The notes: generated from the sequence alone by a model not told the origin. Numbered from the stretch's first letter, positions 46,031-56,668 are shown. The stretch: 64,000 nt of DNA from Hypericibacter terrae (GCF_008728855.1 NZ_CP042906.1:4763570-4827569), one strand, 5' to 3'. Made by a program: numbers and translations.

Positions 46031-47299
46031 CTAGGCCGCAGCCATCTGTTTGGCGCCTCTACCCACGAAGAGCGCCATTCCCGCTGCGACCAGTCCCGTG
46101 GCGCCGGCGATCACGAAGGCCTCGAGATAGCGCCCCTCGACGGTGCGCATCATGCCGGCGAAGAAGGTGGCCGAGGCGGCGCCGATCTGATGCGCGGCCA
46201 GGATCCAGCCGAACATGACCGGCGCTTCCTGATCGCCGAAACATTCGTTGGTCAGGCGCAAGGTCGGCGGCACGGTCGCGATCCAGTCGAGGCCGTAGAA
46301 GATCGCGAAGATCGAGAGCCCGTAGAACGAGAAATCCGCATAGGGCAGATAGATCAGCGAAAGCCCGCGCAGGCCGTAATACATGAAGAGGAGCTTGCGC
46401 GGATCGAACCGGTCGGTGAGCCAGCCCGACGCCGTGGTGCCGATCAGATCGAACACGCCCATCACGGCGAGCAGACTCGCCGCCTGCACCTCCGGCATCC
46501 CATGGTCCGAGCAGAGCGAGATCATATGCGTGCCCACCAGCCCGTTGGTGGTGAAGCCGCAGACGAAGAAGGTGCCGGCCAGGAGCCAGAAATCCCGCCT
46601 CGCCAGGCCCCGGACCAGGCCGCCCACGGCCGCGCCGATCACATTCCGCTTCGGCGCTTCCAGGACGACATGGCCGGCGGGGGCGCCATAGGGCATGAGG
46701 CCGATATCCGCCGGCCGTTCCGGCAGGAGCCATGTCACCAGCGGGATCAGCAGCGCCATGCAGAGCGCAATCGTCAGCACGACATATTGCCAGCCTGCAT
46801 ATTCCGCGATCGCCGCCAGGCCCGGCAGGAAGATCAGGGTCCCGGTCGCGGTGCTGGCGGTGAGCAACCCCATCACCAGGCCGCGGTTGGTGACGAACCA
46901 GCGATTGACGATCGCGGCCCCCATCACGGCGGTGACGCAGCCGCTGCCGAGCCCCGAGAAGAAGCCCCAGCTCAGCACCAGCTGCCAGGGCTCGGTCATG
47001 AAATAGCTGGATCCGGTCGAGAGGCTCATCAGGACGAGCGCGCCGAGCAGCGTGCGCTTGATGCCGAAGCGCTGCATCACGGCTGCGGCGAACGGCCCGA
47101 CCATGCCGTAGAGGAAGATGCCGGCCGCCGCCGAGCTGGAGACCGTCGCCCGGTTCCAGCCGAAGGCCTGCTCCAGCGGCACGAACAGCACGCCCGGGGT
47201 GGCGCGAAGCCCCGCGGTCGCCAGCAGCGACAGGAAGATGACGGCGACCACCACGAAGGCGTAGCGGGGCGCGAAGGGGCGGGCGATGGCTATTGTCAT
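46031..47299 (-). CDS. MFS transporter
   Basis: 422 residues with about twelve hydrophobic segments in two halves and a cytoplasmic centre, the major-facilitator layout. The loop after helix 2 reads MQRFGIKRTLLGA (RxGxKR/D-type motif), with a matching region in the second half near TDRFDPRKLL. Inner-membrane exporter or importer; substrate unknown. It starts only 1 bp from a pair of TetR-type palindromes and is transcribed away from the tetR gene, so TetR very probably represses it, with the pump ligand as inducer. Confidence 0.9.
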   Translation of the reverse strand: MTIAIARPFAPRYAFVVVAVIFLSLLATAGLRATPGVLFVPLEQAFGWNRATVSSSAAAGIFLYGMVGPFAAAVMQRFGIKRTLLGALVLMSLSTGSSYFMTEPWQLVLSWGFFSGLGSGCVTAVMGAAIVNRWFVTNRGLVMGLLTASTATGTLIFLPGLAAIAEYAGWQYVVLTIALCMALLIPLVTWLLPERPADIGLMPYGAPAGHVVLEAPKRNVIGAAVGGLVRGLARRDFWLLAGTFFVCGFTTNGLVGTHMISLCSDHGMPEVQAASLLAVMGVFDLIGTTASGWLTDRFDPRKLLFMYYGLRGLSLIYLPYADFSFYGLSIFAIFYGLDWIATVPPTLRLTNECFGDQEAPVMFGWILAAHQIGAASATFFAGMMRTVEGRYLEAFVIAGATGLVAAGMALFVGRGAKQMAAA

Positions 47300-47301
47300 G
47301 T

Positions 47302-47313
47302 TACCGACCGGTA
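47302..47313 (+). promoter_or_regulatory. TetR operator O1
   Basis: TACCGACCGGTA is a TACCG-N2-CGGTA palindrome located just upstream of the MFS start codon (47299). It is repeated 32 bp away as O2, center to center, about three helical turns. Confidence 0.75.
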
Positions 47314-47333
47314 CGTTAGAATAGCCTTATAGG

Positions 47334-47345
47334 TACCGCTCGGTA
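47334..47345 (+). promoter_or_regulatory. TetR operator O2
   Basis: TACCGCTCGGTA repeats the TACCG-N2-CGGTA palindrome, 26 bp upstream of the tetR start. The pair 47300-47347 also forms a near-perfect 15-bp inverted repeat (GTTACCGACCGGTAC / GTACCGCTCGGTAAC, one mismatch), giving dual control of both genes. Confidence 0.75.
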
Positions 47346-47370
47346 ACATCGTCAAGAAGTTTTCACCGGA

Positions 47371-47994
47371 ATGGCGAAAAAGCCTGCCAAAGCCGCTGCC
47401 GCCGCCAAGGATGTTCCCGACGCGCCGCTGCGCGCCGTCGACCGGATCCGGCGCAGCGCGCGCGATCTCTTCTATCGCGAAGGCATCCGCGCGGTCGGGG
47501 TCGAGGAGATCGTGACCCAGGCGGGCGTCACCAAGCCCAGCCTCTATCGCAGCTTCCCGTCCAAGGACGAGCTCGCCGCCGACTATCTGCGCGGCTACGA
47601 GGCCGAGTTCTGGGCGCGCTTCGACGCGGCCGTGGCGGCCCATCCAGGCAATCCCCGCGCGCAGATCCTGGATTATCTGACCCGCCTCGCGAGCCGCGCG
47701 GTCATGTCCGGCTATCGCGGCTGCGGCCTCACCAACGCGGCGATCGAATATCCCGACCCGACCCATCCCGCGCGCACCGTCTCCGATCCGCATAAGCGCG
47801 CATTGCGCAAGCGCCTGAAAGCCATGGCCACGGAAATGGGCGCCGCCCGTCCGGGCATCCTCGCGGACGGGCTGCTGCTGCTCATCGAGGGCACCTTCGC
47901 CTCGAGCCAGATCTTCGGGCCCGGGGGACCGGGCGGCTCGGTCGCCGCGGCGGCCGAGGCGCTGATAGAGGCCAGCCTGAAGAAAACCCGCTAG
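47371..47994 (+). CDS. TetR-family transcriptional regulator
   Basis: 207 residues. After an Ala/Lys-rich tail, the TetR helix-turn-helix spans about 24-70: IRRSARDLFYREGIRAVGV in part, then VEEIVTQAGVTKPSLYRSF and FPSKDELAADYL. The C-terminal ligand-binding domain is alpha-helical and ends LIEASLKKTR. It is divergent from the MFS gene with two TACCG-N2-CGGTA sites between them, so it is very probably the repressor of both. Confidence 0.94.
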   Translation: MAKKPAKAAAAAKDVPDAPLRAVDRIRRSARDLFYREGIRAVGVEEIVTQAGVTKPSLYRSFPSKDELAADYLRGYEAEFWARFDAAVAAHPGNPRAQILDYLTRLASRAVMSGYRGCGLTNAAIEYPDPTHPARTVSDPHKRALRKRLKAMATEMGAARPGILADGLLLLIEGTFASSQIFGPGGPGGSVAAAAEALIEASLKKTR

Positions 47995-48058
47995 ACTGCG
48001 CACCGGACGCGCCGGGCAAACGGTCGGGCGCCGGGCATGTCAGGGGGCGGGCCCGCCG

Positions 48059-49015
48059 ATGTTCAGCTTACGAACCCACGCGATCATCAGCGGCGCGCTC
48101 TTCGCCGCCATGATCCTCTTCGCCATCGGCGGCAACATCGTCACCGGCGGCCGGCCGCTGAAAGACCCGACCCTCATGCTGGGGGCGAAGGTCCTGATCT
48201 TCGGCCTGTTCCTCGCCTTCGGCTTCTCGCTCATCCCGCTGATGCTCAAGATCTTCCTGGCGGGCCAGGTGGCGATCGGCAATGGCGAGGTCGGCATCGT
48301 CAAGACGCTCGCCGCGCATCAGGCGGCGGCCGTCTGGGTGATCTGGGGCCTCTTCATCGCCGGCATGGCGCTCGCGATCCCCGCCGCGATCAACGACAAT
48401 TTCTTCGGGCCCGAGGCGGCGCAGTCCCTTCGCAGCCTGTTTCGCGGCGGCTCGAAAGGCCTCCTCGTCGCCCAGCCCAACATGACGCCCGACGAGATCG
48501 GCCGGCAATCGACGCTGGTGTTGAATCAGCTCAAGAACCCGTCCGGCCCCGGCGTCCCGATCGCCGACGGCGTGGTGTTCGATTTCCAGATTCCCGGCAG
48601 CGCCATCGTCTTCAAGGGCTGCCGCTATTACTATATGAGCTTCTTCACCCACGACCCGACCCGTATCGAGGCGATCTCGATCGGCATCTCGCCCGACAAG
48701 ATGAGCGTCGAAGCGGCCGATGCCGCCGATGCCGATCTGCGCGCGCGATTGAAGGCGGATGGCTGGCTGGCCGGCCACGAAGTCTACAAGACCGAGGAAG
48801 ACCGGCAGCTCCATGGCGGGGCGACGCAAGGACCCGAGGGCGACATGTGGCGCAAGGGCGACACCGTGCTGAACATCATGCGAAAGCGGATGGACGATCC
48901 GGTCGCCGGCGAGGATCCGGCCACGGCCGGCGAGTGGATCCAGTATGTCGATCTCTGGGCCTACCAGACCTATCCCTATATCGAGCGCTATGAATTCGCG
49001 CCGCCCTCACCGTAA
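48059..49015 (+). CDS. membrane protein of unknown function with three N-terminal helices
   Basis: 318 residues. Three membrane segments lie at about 9-28, 43-67 and 88-110. The rest is a soluble domain of about 200 residues with FDFQIPGSAIVFKGCRYYYMSFF, SIGISPDKMSVEAADAADADLRARLKADGW in part and a Trp/Tyr-rich C-terminal end (WIQYVDLWAYQTYPYIERY). I do not recognise the family. The stop lies only 16 bp before the next gene, with which it probably forms a two-gene unit. Confidence 0.75.
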   Translation: MFSLRTHAIISGALFAAMILFAIGGNIVTGGRPLKDPTLMLGAKVLIFGLFLAFGFSLIPLMLKIFLAGQVAIGNGEVGIVKTLAAHQAAAVWVIWGLFIAGMALAIPAAINDNFFGPEAAQSLRSLFRGGSKGLLVAQPNMTPDEIGRQSTLVLNQLKNPSGPGVPIADGVVFDFQIPGSAIVFKGCRYYYMSFFTHDPTRIEAISIGISPDKMSVEAADAADADLRARLKADGWLAGHEVYKTEEDRQLHGGATQGPEGDMWRKGDTVLNIMRKRMDDPVAGEDPATAGEWIQYVDLWAYQTYPYIERYEFAPPSP

Positions 49016-49031
49016 CCCGCCGGTCGAAGCC

Positions 49032-49871
49032 ATGCGTCTGAATCAGGTTGCGATGTTGTTTCTCGGGCTGGCGCTCGTCTGCGGCGTCGGAAGGGCCCGC
49101 GCCGCGTCCTTCACCCTCGCCGGCGATGCCGTCGCGTTCGAGCCGCCCTCCGGTTACTGCCTCCTCGACCCGAACGAGGACGGTTTCAGGACGATGTTCG
49201 ATCGATCGGCGCGGATGCAGCAGAAAAGCGGCAACCAGCTTCTGGCTTTCTTCATGGTGTGCGACGAGCTCTCCCAGATCCGGCATGGGCAAGCCTTCGC
49301 GCCGTTGCATTACGGCATGCTGGTCGCGGTCCTGCAGGGCGGCACGGTAAAGCCTGTCGCCAACGCCACGCGGTTCGACTTGATCGAAAGCATGCGCGGC
49401 ACTCTCAAGAGCGATCAGATGAACGACGTCATGTCGAGCGCCGACGACGTGCTGAAGCAGGAAGGCGTCGTCGGTACGCATCTGAGCAAACCCGCCTTCG
49501 CGGATATGGACAGTTTTGCCATTTACAGCAGCTCCGTCATCGATTTCGGCGAGGATTCATCGACGAGCACGACCGGGGTCTATGCGATCACGCTGGTGAG
49601 GCACTTTGTTCTGGCAACCCATATGTATGCGCCGACTTCGGACCTGGGGGTCAAGGAAGCGTTGCTGGAGGCCCAGCACGCACTCCTCGCCGATTTCGTC
49701 GGACGGAACGAGTCCCCGGAAGAGCAGACGCGGCAGATGCGGACCGGTCGAGCCTTTCTCGGCATCGACTGGGGACATGTCCTTGTCAAAGCTGCCATCG
49801 GGGCTATGGCCGGCGGCCTCATCGCCCTGGCTCGCACCTTGATCCGTCGCCGCCGCGCGAAAGCCAGCTAG
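49032..49871 (+). CDS. exported protein with C-terminal membrane anchor, unknown function
   Basis: 279 residues from ATG 49032. A signal peptide (about 1-24, ending GRARA-A) precedes the mature domain, which starts FTLAGDAVAFEPPSGYCLLDP. A C-terminal hydrophobic segment (about 249-268) with positively charged end RRRRAKAS suggests anchoring to the inner membrane with a periplasmic body. No family is recognised. It lies 16 bp downstream of the membrane protein at 48059-49015, so both may form one complex. Confidence 0.72.
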   Translation: MRLNQVAMLFLGLALVCGVGRARAASFTLAGDAVAFEPPSGYCLLDPNEDGFRTMFDRSARMQQKSGNQLLAFFMVCDELSQIRHGQAFAPLHYGMLVAVLQGGTVKPVANATRFDLIESMRGTLKSDQMNDVMSSADDVLKQEGVVGTHLSKPAFADMDSFAIYSSSVIDFGEDSSTSTTGVYAITLVRHFVLATHMYAPTSDLGVKEALLEAQHALLADFVGRNESPEEQTRQMRTGRAFLGIDWGHVLVKAAIGAMAGGLIALARTLIRRRRAKAS

Positions 49872-49961
49872 GCCGCAGTTGCGCCGCCCCCGTCGAAGGG
49901 TCCATTGTCTCCGCCATCCAACAATCCCTCAGAAACTTAACAACATGAACGGCCAGCAATC

Positions 49962-50477
49962 ATGACGATCTCGATGTATCAGGCATCCGTGCCTGTCCTC
50001 TTGCATACGCTCGACGCCGTGTCCGCCTTCCTCAAAAAGGCGGCGGCGCATGCGGAGCTGCGCAAGATCGACCCCGCCGTGCTCCTCGGCATGCGGCTCT
50101 ATCCCGACATGTTCCCGCTGACGCGCCAGGTCCAGCTCACCGCCGACTTCGCCAAGGGTACCGCGGCGCGGCTGGCCGGCGTCGAGAATCCGAAGTTCGC
50201 CGATGAGGAAACCACCTTCGACGCGCTGCAGCAGCGCATCGCCAAGACCGTCACCTTCGTCAAGAGCTTCAAGCCGGCGCAGATCGACGGCTCCGAGGCC
50301 CGCGAGATCACGATCCCGATCGGCGGCCAGCCGCAGACCTTCAAGGGCCAGCCCTACCTGCTTCATTTCGCCCTGCCGAATTTCTTTTTCCATGCCGCCA
50401 CCGCCTACGACATCCTTCGCCATGCCGGCGTGGAGTTGGGTAAGCGCGACTTCATCGGCGGCTTCAAGACGGAATGA
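49962..50477 (+). CDS. DUF1993 family protein
   Basis: 171 residues of a helical DinB-like fold. It begins SMYQASVPVLLHTLDAVSAFL and has LYPDMFPLTRQVQLTADFAKG and HFALPNFFFHAATAYDILRHAGVELGKRDFIG, the typical DUF1993 pattern. The biochemical role of the family is not established. No signal peptide. The gene stands alone, with 91 bp to the previous gene and a strong bidirectional terminator downstream. Confidence 0.88.
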   Translation: MTISMYQASVPVLLHTLDAVSAFLKKAAAHAELRKIDPAVLLGMRLYPDMFPLTRQVQLTADFAKGTAARLAGVENPKFADEETTFDALQQRIAKTVTFVKSFKPAQIDGSEAREITIPIGGQPQTFKGQPYLLHFALPNFFFHAATAYDILRHAGVELGKRDFIGGFKTE

Positions 50478-50506
50478 GCGCGGGAGCAACCCTGAGTCCG
50501 GAATGA

Positions 50507-50539
50507 AAGAGGCCCCTCGCCGACAGCGAGGGGCCTCTT
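50507..50539. terminator. bidirectional intrinsic terminator
   Basis: AAGAGGCCCCTCGC (50507-50520) and GCGAGGGGCCTCTT (50526-50539) form a perfect 14-bp stem around the five-base loop CGACA. It lies between two convergent genes (stop 50477 and stop 50567) and can end transcription from both sides, although the U-run is short (CTTCTTA). Confidence 0.8.
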
Positions 50540-50566
50540 CTTACAGGGGTCGAAACGCGATCTTGA

Positions 50567-50965
50567 CTACTGCGATTTGGTCATGTCCATCGGCGCCACT
50601 TCGCCGCGCAGGCCCGCATGGCCGGCGCCGGTCTTTCCCTTCCACGAAACCTTCGTCCCGTCGATATCGACCTTGTAGCAGTCATGCGCCAGATTGCTCG
50701 GCGCCTTCCATTTGATGCAGACGTCGCCGTCGGGATCGATGGTCCAATTGCCCTTGTCGACGCGACCGCTCGCGTCCTGGTAGCTGACATTGCCGCCCGG
50801 CAGGAAATAGATGTTGTACTTCACGCCCATCTGGCTCGTGCCCGACAGCGTGTTGCCCTGCATCACGGAGATGAAATTGTCGCCGACCAACGGTTCGGCG
50901 CGGACCTGCGTCGCCAGCAGGACCGCGGCGACGGCCATGGTTGAGAAGATTGTCAGGTTCTTCAT
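50567..50965 (-). CDS. small periplasmic protein, DUF995-like
   Basis: 132 residues. The signal peptide (about 1-23) ends TQVRA-E. The mature part has FISVMQGNTLSGTSQMGVKY, YFLPGGNVSY and DVCIKW with a second Cys in DCYKVD, suggesting a disulphide-stabilised lipocalin-like or DUF995-like domain. Function unknown. It is convergent with the DUF1993 gene and shares its terminator; upstream (50966-51210) I see no gene or clear signal. Confidence 0.7.
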   Translation of the reverse strand: MKNLTIFSTMAVAAVLLATQVRAEPLVGDNFISVMQGNTLSGTSQMGVKYNIYFLPGGNVSYQDASGRVDKGNWTIDPDGDVCIKWKAPSNLAHDCYKVDIDGTKVSWKGKTGAGHAGLRGEVAPMDMTKSQ

Positions 50966-51210
50966 GGAATGCCCCTCGGATGCCCCTTGTCAGTTTCCCT
51001 CGTCAGACACACCCGTACGATCCTTCAAGGACGCCAGGCGCTGCGATCGGGTCCTCTGATCCACCGGCCCAATCCTGGCCCGCACTCTGAAAAATGGGGC
51101 GGAAACCGCGGACGCCAAGCTGTCCGTCCCCAAAGGCCGCCGGCCCCCGCGCCCCCGAAGGGTGAGCCAGCGATCTCAAGAAGTTATACGCCAGGAGGGA
51201 GGCGTTCCCG

Positions 51211-52035
51211 TCAGGAAAAGCGATCGGGGTCCGGACCGATGCGGCCATTGGCATCCAGCTTGTCGATCTGGGCGAGGTCCGCAGGCTCGAGCTTGAAGTC
51301 GAACAGCGCGAAGTTCTCGCGGATGCGCGCGTCATGCGTCGATTTGGGGATCGCAATCAGCTGATTGTCGAGATGCCAGCGCAGGATCACCTGGGCCGTG
51401 CTCTTGGTGTATTTCTTGGCGATCGCCGCCAGCACCGGATCGTCGAGCAGCTTGCCCTGGCCCAGCGGACTCCAGGATTCGGTCCTGATCCCATGCGTGG
51501 CATGGAAGTCGCGCATCGGCTTCTGCTGCAGGCGCGGATGAAGCTCGATCTGGTTGACGGCCGGGACGACGCCGGTCGCGTCGATGATCCGGGTCAGATG
51601 CGCCGCCGTGAAGTTCGAGACGCCGATCGAGCGGGCGAGACCCTGCTGTTGCAGCGCCACCAGCGCCCGCCAGCTGTCGACGAAGCGGTCCTGCATGGGC
51701 GCCGGCCAATGGATCAGATAGAGATCGACATAGTCGAGCTTCAGCTTCTTCAGGCTTTCGGCCAGGGCCCTGGCGGGCTCGTCCTTGCCCTGGCGGTCGT
51801 TCCAGAGCTTGGTGGTAATGAAGAGGTCGGAGCGCGCGACGCCCGCGGCCTTGATGCCCCGGCCGACACCTTCCTCGTTGCCATAGATGGCGGCGGTATC
51901 GATCGAGCGGTATCCGCTGGCGATGGCGGTCTTGACGGCGCCGGCGGCCTGATCGTCCGGGACCTGCCAGACGCCGAAGCCGAGTTGCGGCATGGCGGCG
52001 CCGTCGTTGAGTTTGATAGGCGGTACGTTCGTCAT
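51211..52035 (-). CDS. aldo/keto reductase
   Basis: 274 residues from ATG 52035. AKR signature: GYRSIDTAAIYGNEEGVG with the catalytic Asp and Tyr (about 48 and 53), the Lys in FITTKLWND (about 76), and the His in LYLIHWPAPM (about 112). NADPH-binding marks VNQIELHPRLQQ and IPKSTHDARIRENF (residues near 235-250) are present. It reduces aldehydes or keto-compounds, such as 2,5-diketogluconate or methylglyoxal, in the cytoplasm. Stand-alone gene; the 262-bp gap to the divergent helicase gene holds no other gene. Confidence 0.93.
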   Translation of the reverse strand: MTNVPPIKLNDGAAMPQLGFGVWQVPDDQAAGAVKTAIASGYRSIDTAAIYGNEEGVGRGIKAAGVARSDLFITTKLWNDRQGKDEPARALAESLKKLKLDYVDLYLIHWPAPMQDRFVDSWRALVALQQQGLARSIGVSNFTAAHLTRIIDATGVVPAVNQIELHPRLQQKPMRDFHATHGIRTESWSPLGQGKLLDDPVLAAIAKKYTKSTAQVILRWHLDNQLIAIPKSTHDARIRENFALFDFKLEPADLAQIDKLDANGRIGPDPDRFS

Positions 52036-52296
52036 GATGAATGGCCTTCGAAAGATGACATGAATGGGTTCCCCGTTTTGATATAGGGCGTCGGCCCGTC
52101 CGATCTTCAAGCGGGTGGCGCTGACCTGCGTCGAAGCGGCCGACGCGAGCTTTCGATCTGTTCAGACTGCCAGCCGCATAAATGTTGATATTCTGCCCCG
52201 CCATACCCTTATTGGGGGGCTGCGGCGCCATTTTCCCGGCCCCTTCGGCCTGCCTTGGAAGTCCCTGAATCCGCATGCTTTAGGAACCGCCCGGCC

Positions 52297-55200
52297 TTGA
52301 CCGTTGCCTTGCGTCTGAACCGGTCCCATCTGTTTCACCCGGCGGTCGCCAGCTGGTTCGACCGCCGCTTCGGCGCGCCCACACCGGCGCAGGCCCAGGC
52401 CTGGCCGGACATCCAGGCTGGCCATCACAGCTTGATCGCCGCGCCCACGGGGTCCGGCAAGACCCTGGCGGCCTTCCTCGCCGCGATCGATTCCCTGGTG
52501 CGGCAGGGGGTGCAGAGCCCGCTCCCGGACGAGACGCAGGTCGTCTATGTCTCGCCCCTCAAGGCCCTGTCGAACGACATCCAGCGCAATCTGGAAGAGC
52601 CGCTGGCCGGCATCCGCGAGGCGCTGAAGGCCCAGGGCCTGCCGGATGTCGATATCCGCGCCTGGGTGCGCACCGGCGACACCCCCTCCGCCGAGCGCGA
52701 CCGGATGCGCCGCCGACCGCCCCATATCGTCGTGACCACTCCGGAATCGCTCTACATCCTGCTGGGCTCGGAGTCCGGCCGCCGGATGCTGGCGACGACG
52801 CGGACCGTGATCGTGGACGAGATCCATGCGCTGGCACCCAATAAGCGCGGCGCCCATCTGGCGCTGTCGCTGGAGCGGCTCGAGGCGCTGTGCGGCCGCC
52901 CCCTGCTGCGGATCGGCCTGTCGGCCACGCAGAAGCCGATCGAGGCGGTGGCGCATTTTCTGGTCGGCGCGGACCCGAAGCAGTTCTCGGCCTGCCAGAT
53001 CGTCGATGCCGGCCATGTCCGCGCCCGCGATCTCGCGCTGGAAGTCCCCTCTTCGCCGCTCGAAGCCGTCATGTCGGCGGAGGTCTGGACCCAGCTCTAT
53101 GACCGGCTGGCCGAGCTCGCCCGCGAGCACCGCACCACGCTGGTGTTCGTCAATACGCGCCGGATGGCCGAGCGCGTCGCCCGGCAGCTGTCCGAGCGCC
53201 TCGGCGAAGATCTGGTCACCGCGCATCACGGCAGCATGGCACGGGAGCTGCGGCTCGATGCCGAGCAGCGGCTCAAGCGCGGGGCCTTGAAGATGCTGGT
53301 CGCGACGGCGTCGCTCGAGCTCGGCATCGATATCGGCGATGTCGACCTGGTCTGCCAGCTGGGATCCCCGCGCTCGATCGCGAGCTTCCTGCAGCGGATC
53401 GGGCGGTCGGGACATGCGGTCGGCGGCACGCCTAAGGGCCGGCTGTTTCCGCTCTCGCGCGACGAGTTGGTCGAATGCGCGGCCCTCCTCGACAGCGTTC
53501 GCCGTGGCGAGCTCGACAAGCTGACGATTCCCGAACAACCGCTCGACGTGCTCGCCCAGCAGATCGCGGCCGAGGTCGCGGCGCAGGAATGGAACGAGGA
53601 CGAGCTGCTGGCGAAGTTTCGCCGCGCCTGGCCCTACCGCGCCCTGACGCGCGACACCTTCATCGAGATCGTGCGCATGCTGGCCGAAGGCTTCAGCACA
53701 CGCCGCGGCCGTGGCGGCGCGTTGCTGCATCACGATGCCGTCAATCACATGTTGCGGGGCCGGCGGGGCGCGCGCCTGACGGCGCTGACCTCCGGCGGCA
53801 CCATCCCCGACACGGCCGACTACCAGGTTCTCCTCGAGCCCGAGAATCAGACGATCGGCACCGTGAACGAGGATTTCGCGGTCGAGAGCATGGCCGGCGA
53901 CATCTTCCAGCTCGGCAACAACGCCTATCGCATCATGCGGGTCGAGCGCGGCATGGTGCGTGTGGAAGACGCGCATGGCATGGCGCCGACGATTCCCTTC
54001 TGGCTGGGCGAAGCGCCGGGCCGCAGCGATGAGCTGTCGCAGTCGGTCTCGCGGCTGCGGGAGGCCGTCGCCGCACGGCTGCAGGCCGGCCGGAACGACG
54101 AGACCATCGCCCACTGGCTCGGGACCGAGGTCGGTATCGCCGCGCCGGCGGCGGAACAGATCGCCGAATATCTCGCGGCCTCTCATGCGGCGCTGGGCTG
54201 CCTGCCGACCCAGGAGACGATCGTGCTGGAGCGCTTCTTCGACGAAGCCGGCGGCATGCAGCTCGTCATCCATTCCCCCTTTGGCAGCCGCCTCAACCGG
54301 GCCTGGGGCCTGGCCTTGCGCAAGCGCTTCTGCCGCAAGTTCAATTTCGAGCTCCAGGCGGCGGCGACCGAGGACAATATCGTGCTGTCGCTCACCACGG
54401 CCCACAGCTTCGAGTTGGGCGACGCAGCGCATTACCTGAATTCGGCCAGCGTGCGGACCGTGCTGATCGCGGCCCTGCTCGACGCGCCGATGTTCGCCAC
54501 GCGCTGGCGCTGGGTGGCGGGCACCGCCCTGGCGCTGCCGCGCCAGCGCGGCGGCAAGAAGGTCCCGCCCCAGCTCGCGCGCATGGCGGCGGAAGACCTG
54601 ATCGTCTCCGTATTTCCCGACCAGCTCGCCTGCGCCGAGAATCTCACCGGAGAACGCGAGATCCCCGATCACCCGCTGGTGACCCAGACCCTCGCGGATT
54701 GCCTCAACGAGGCCATGGACATTCAGGGGCTGGAACGGCTGTTGGCGCGGCTGGAGGCGGGCGAGATTCGCGTGGTCGCCTGCGACCTGACCCAGCCTTC
54801 GCCGCTGGCCCTCGAGGTGCTGGCGGCGAAACCCTATGCCTATCTCGACGATGCGCCGCTCGAGGAGCGCCGCACCCAGGCGGTGATGAGCCGGCGCTGG
54901 CTGGCGCCCGAGGCCGCGTCGGACCTCGGCCGGCTGGATCCCGAAGCGATCGATCGCGTGCGAGCCGAGGCCTGGCCCGATCCGGCGAACGCCGACGAGC
55001 TGCATGATGCGCTGGTCTGGCTGGGATTCCTGAGTGCCGATGAGGCGTCCCATTGGCGGGACTGGCTGGCAGCGCTCGCCCGGCAGAACCGCGTGACCCG
55101 GCTGCGCGGGCCGGGCATGGACATCTGGGTGGCCGCCGAAAGGCTGGCCCAGTTCCAGGCGCTGTGGCGCCAGGCGCGGCAGGAACCCGCAATCGCCGTG

Positions 55201-56646
55201 CCCGCCGGCTATGAAGGAGACGGGTCCGCCGATACCGCGCTGGTCGAGATCCTGCGCGGACGGCTCGAAGGCCAGGGGCCGGTCACGCCCGGCGCGCTCG
55301 CGACGCCGCTGGGCCTGGAGCCCGACGAGATCGCCGTGGCCCTGGTCGCGCTGGAGAGCGAAGGCTTCGCCATGCGCGGGCGGTTCTCGCCCGGCACCAA
55401 TGCCGACGAATGGTGTGCGCGGCGGCTCCTCGCCCGCATCCATCACTACACCATCAAGCGCCTGCGCGCCGAGATCGAGCCGGTGGCCGCGCGCGATTTC
55501 ATGCGCTTCCTGTTCGCCTGGCAGCATGTGACGGCGGATGCGCAGATGGAAGGCCCGGAGGCGGTCGCCGCGACGGTCGCGCAGCTCGAAGGCTTCGAAG
55601 CGCCGGCGGGCGCCTGGGAGACCGAGATTCTCCCTGCACGCGTCAGCGACTATGAACCGGCCTGGCTCGATGACGAATGCCTGGCGGGCCGCGTGGCCTG
55701 GGCGCGGCTGAAACCGCGCAACGCCCGACCGAACGGGGCGGAGCGCGGCGTGAGCCCGGTGCGCACCACGCCGATCACCCTGCTCGCCCGTCGCCATGCG
55801 CCGTTCTGGCAGACCTTGTCGACCGACAGCGACGCCACCGCGCAGCCGCCGAGCGGCCGGGCTCAAGCGGTCGTCTATTTCATTCGCGAGCATGGCGCCT
55901 CCTTCTTCGACGAAGTGGTCGCCGGCACCGGGCTGTTGCGCCCGCAGGCCGAGGAAGCGCTGGCCGAGCTGGTGGCGCTGGGCCTGGTGGCGTCGGACAG
56001 TTTCGGCGGATTGCGCGCGCTGCTCGTGCCCTCCGACCGGCGCAAGCCGGGTCCCAACGGACGCCGCCGGCGCCGCAGCATCGATCACGGCATGGAAGAT
56101 GCGGGGCGCTGGGCGCTCGCGCGGCGCGGCAAGACGGATGCGAACGGACAGACGGTCAGCGCCGAGGCCGTCGAGCATGCCGCGCGCAGCCTGCTGCAGC
56201 GCTATGGCGTCGTGTTCTGGCGGGCGCTGGAGCGCGAGGCTGACTGGCTGCCGCCCTGGCGCGAGCTGCTGCGCGTCTATCGGCGGCTCGAGGCCCGGGG
56301 CGAGATTCGCGGCGGCCGGTTCGTCGCCGGCTTCTCCGGCGAGCAGTTCGCGCTGCCCGAGGCGATCGGTCTCCTGCGCGAGATCAGGCGCAAGGAGGCT
56401 GCGGGCGACTGGGTCTCCTTGTCGGGCGCCGACCCGCTGAACCTCGCTGGCATCCTGACGCCGGGACCGAAGCTGGCGGCTCTGACCGGCAACCGCCTGC
56501 TCTATCGGGACGGTGTTCCGATTGCGTCGCTGGCCGGCGGCGAAACGCGTTTCTACGAAACCCTGGACCCGGCGACCGAATGGCAGGCGCGCAAGGCGCT
56601 GCTGCGCGGAACCGTGCCGGCGACGGACGAACTCCCGGTTCACTGA
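52297..56646 (+). CDS. lhr: ATP-dependent helicase, Lhr family, long form
   Basis: 1449 residues from a TTG at 52297 (AGGA nearby; an upstream TTG at 52255 is also in frame). Helicase marks: Walker A APTGSGKT (about 49-56), Q-like [16 protein letters not shown] for motif II, SATQKP for motif [18 protein letters not shown] and RIGRSGH for motif VI. A winged-helix core and the long C-terminal half follow, as in full-length Lhr; the C-terminal domain is of unclear role but is typical for the long bacterial type. Lhr unwinds DNA/DNA and DNA/RNA duplexes in repair. It is not linked to neighbouring catabolic genes. Antisense long frames here are coding-bias artefacts. Confidence 0.93.
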   Translation: MTVALRLNRSHLFHPAVASWFDRRFGAPTPAQAQAWPDIQAGHHSLIAAPTGSGKTLAAFLAAIDSLVRQGVQSPLPDETQVVYVSPLKALSNDIQRNLEEPLAGIREALKAQGLPDVDIRAWVRTGDTPSAERDRMRRRPPHIVVTTPESLYILLGSESGRRMLATTRTVIVDEIHALAPNKRGAHLALSLERLEALCGRPLLRIGLSATQKPIEAVAHFLVGADPKQFSACQIVDAGHVRARDLALEVPSSPLEAVMSAEVWTQLYDRLAELAREHRTTLVFVNTRRMAERVARQLSERLGEDLVTAHHGSMARELRLDAEQRLKRGALKMLVATASLELGIDIGDVDLVCQLGSPRSIASFLQRIGRSGHAVGGTPKGRLFPLSRDELVECAALLDSVRRGELDKLTIPEQPLDVLAQQIAAEVAAQEWNEDELLAKFRRAWPYRALTRDTFIEIVRMLAEGFSTRRGRGGALLHHDAVNHMLRGRRGARLTALTSGGTIPDTADYQVLLEPENQTIGTVNEDFAVESMAGDIFQLGNNAYRIMRVERGMVRVEDAHGMAPTIPFWLGEAPGRSDELSQSVSRLREAVAARLQAGRNDETIAHWLGTEVGIAAPAAEQIAEYLAASHAALGCLPTQETIVLERFFDEAGGMQLVIHSPFGSRLNRAWGLALRKRFCRKFNFELQAAATEDNIVLSLTTAHSFELGDAAHYLNSASVRTVLIAALLDAPMFATRWRWVAGTALALPRQRGGKKVPPQLARMAAEDLIVSVFPDQLACAENLTGEREIPDHPLVTQTLADCLNEAMDIQGLERLLARLEAGEIRVVACDLTQPSPLALEVLAAKPYAYLDDAPLEERRTQAVMSRRWLAPEAASDLGRLDPEAIDRVRAEAWPDPANADELHDALVWLGFLSADEASHWRDWLAALARQNRVTRLRGPGMDIWVAAERLAQFQALWRQARQEPAIAVPAGYEGDGSADTALVEILRGRLEGQGPVTPGALATPLGLEPDEIAVALVALESEGFAMRGRFSPGTNADEWCARRLLARIHHYTIKRLRAEIEPVAARDFMRFLFAWQHVTADAQMEGPEAVAATVAQLEGFEAPAGAWETEILPARVSDYEPAWLDDECLAGRVAWARLKPRNARPNGAERGVSPVRTTPITLLARRHAPFWQTLSTDSDATAQPPSGRAQAVVYFIREHGASFFDEVVAGTGLLRPQAEEALAELVALGLVASDSFGGLRALLVPSDRRKPGPNGRRRRRSIDHGMEDAGRWALARRGKTDANGQTVSAEAVEHAARSLLQRYGVVFWRALEREADWLPPWRELLRVYRRLEARGEIRGGRFVAGFSGEQFALPEAIGLLREIRRKEAAGDWVSLSGADPLNLAGILTPGPKLAALTGNRLLYRDGVPIASLAGGETRFYETLDPATEWQARKALLRGTVPATDELPVH

Positions 56647-56668
56647 GCCGCAGAGTGCCCACCGGCCC

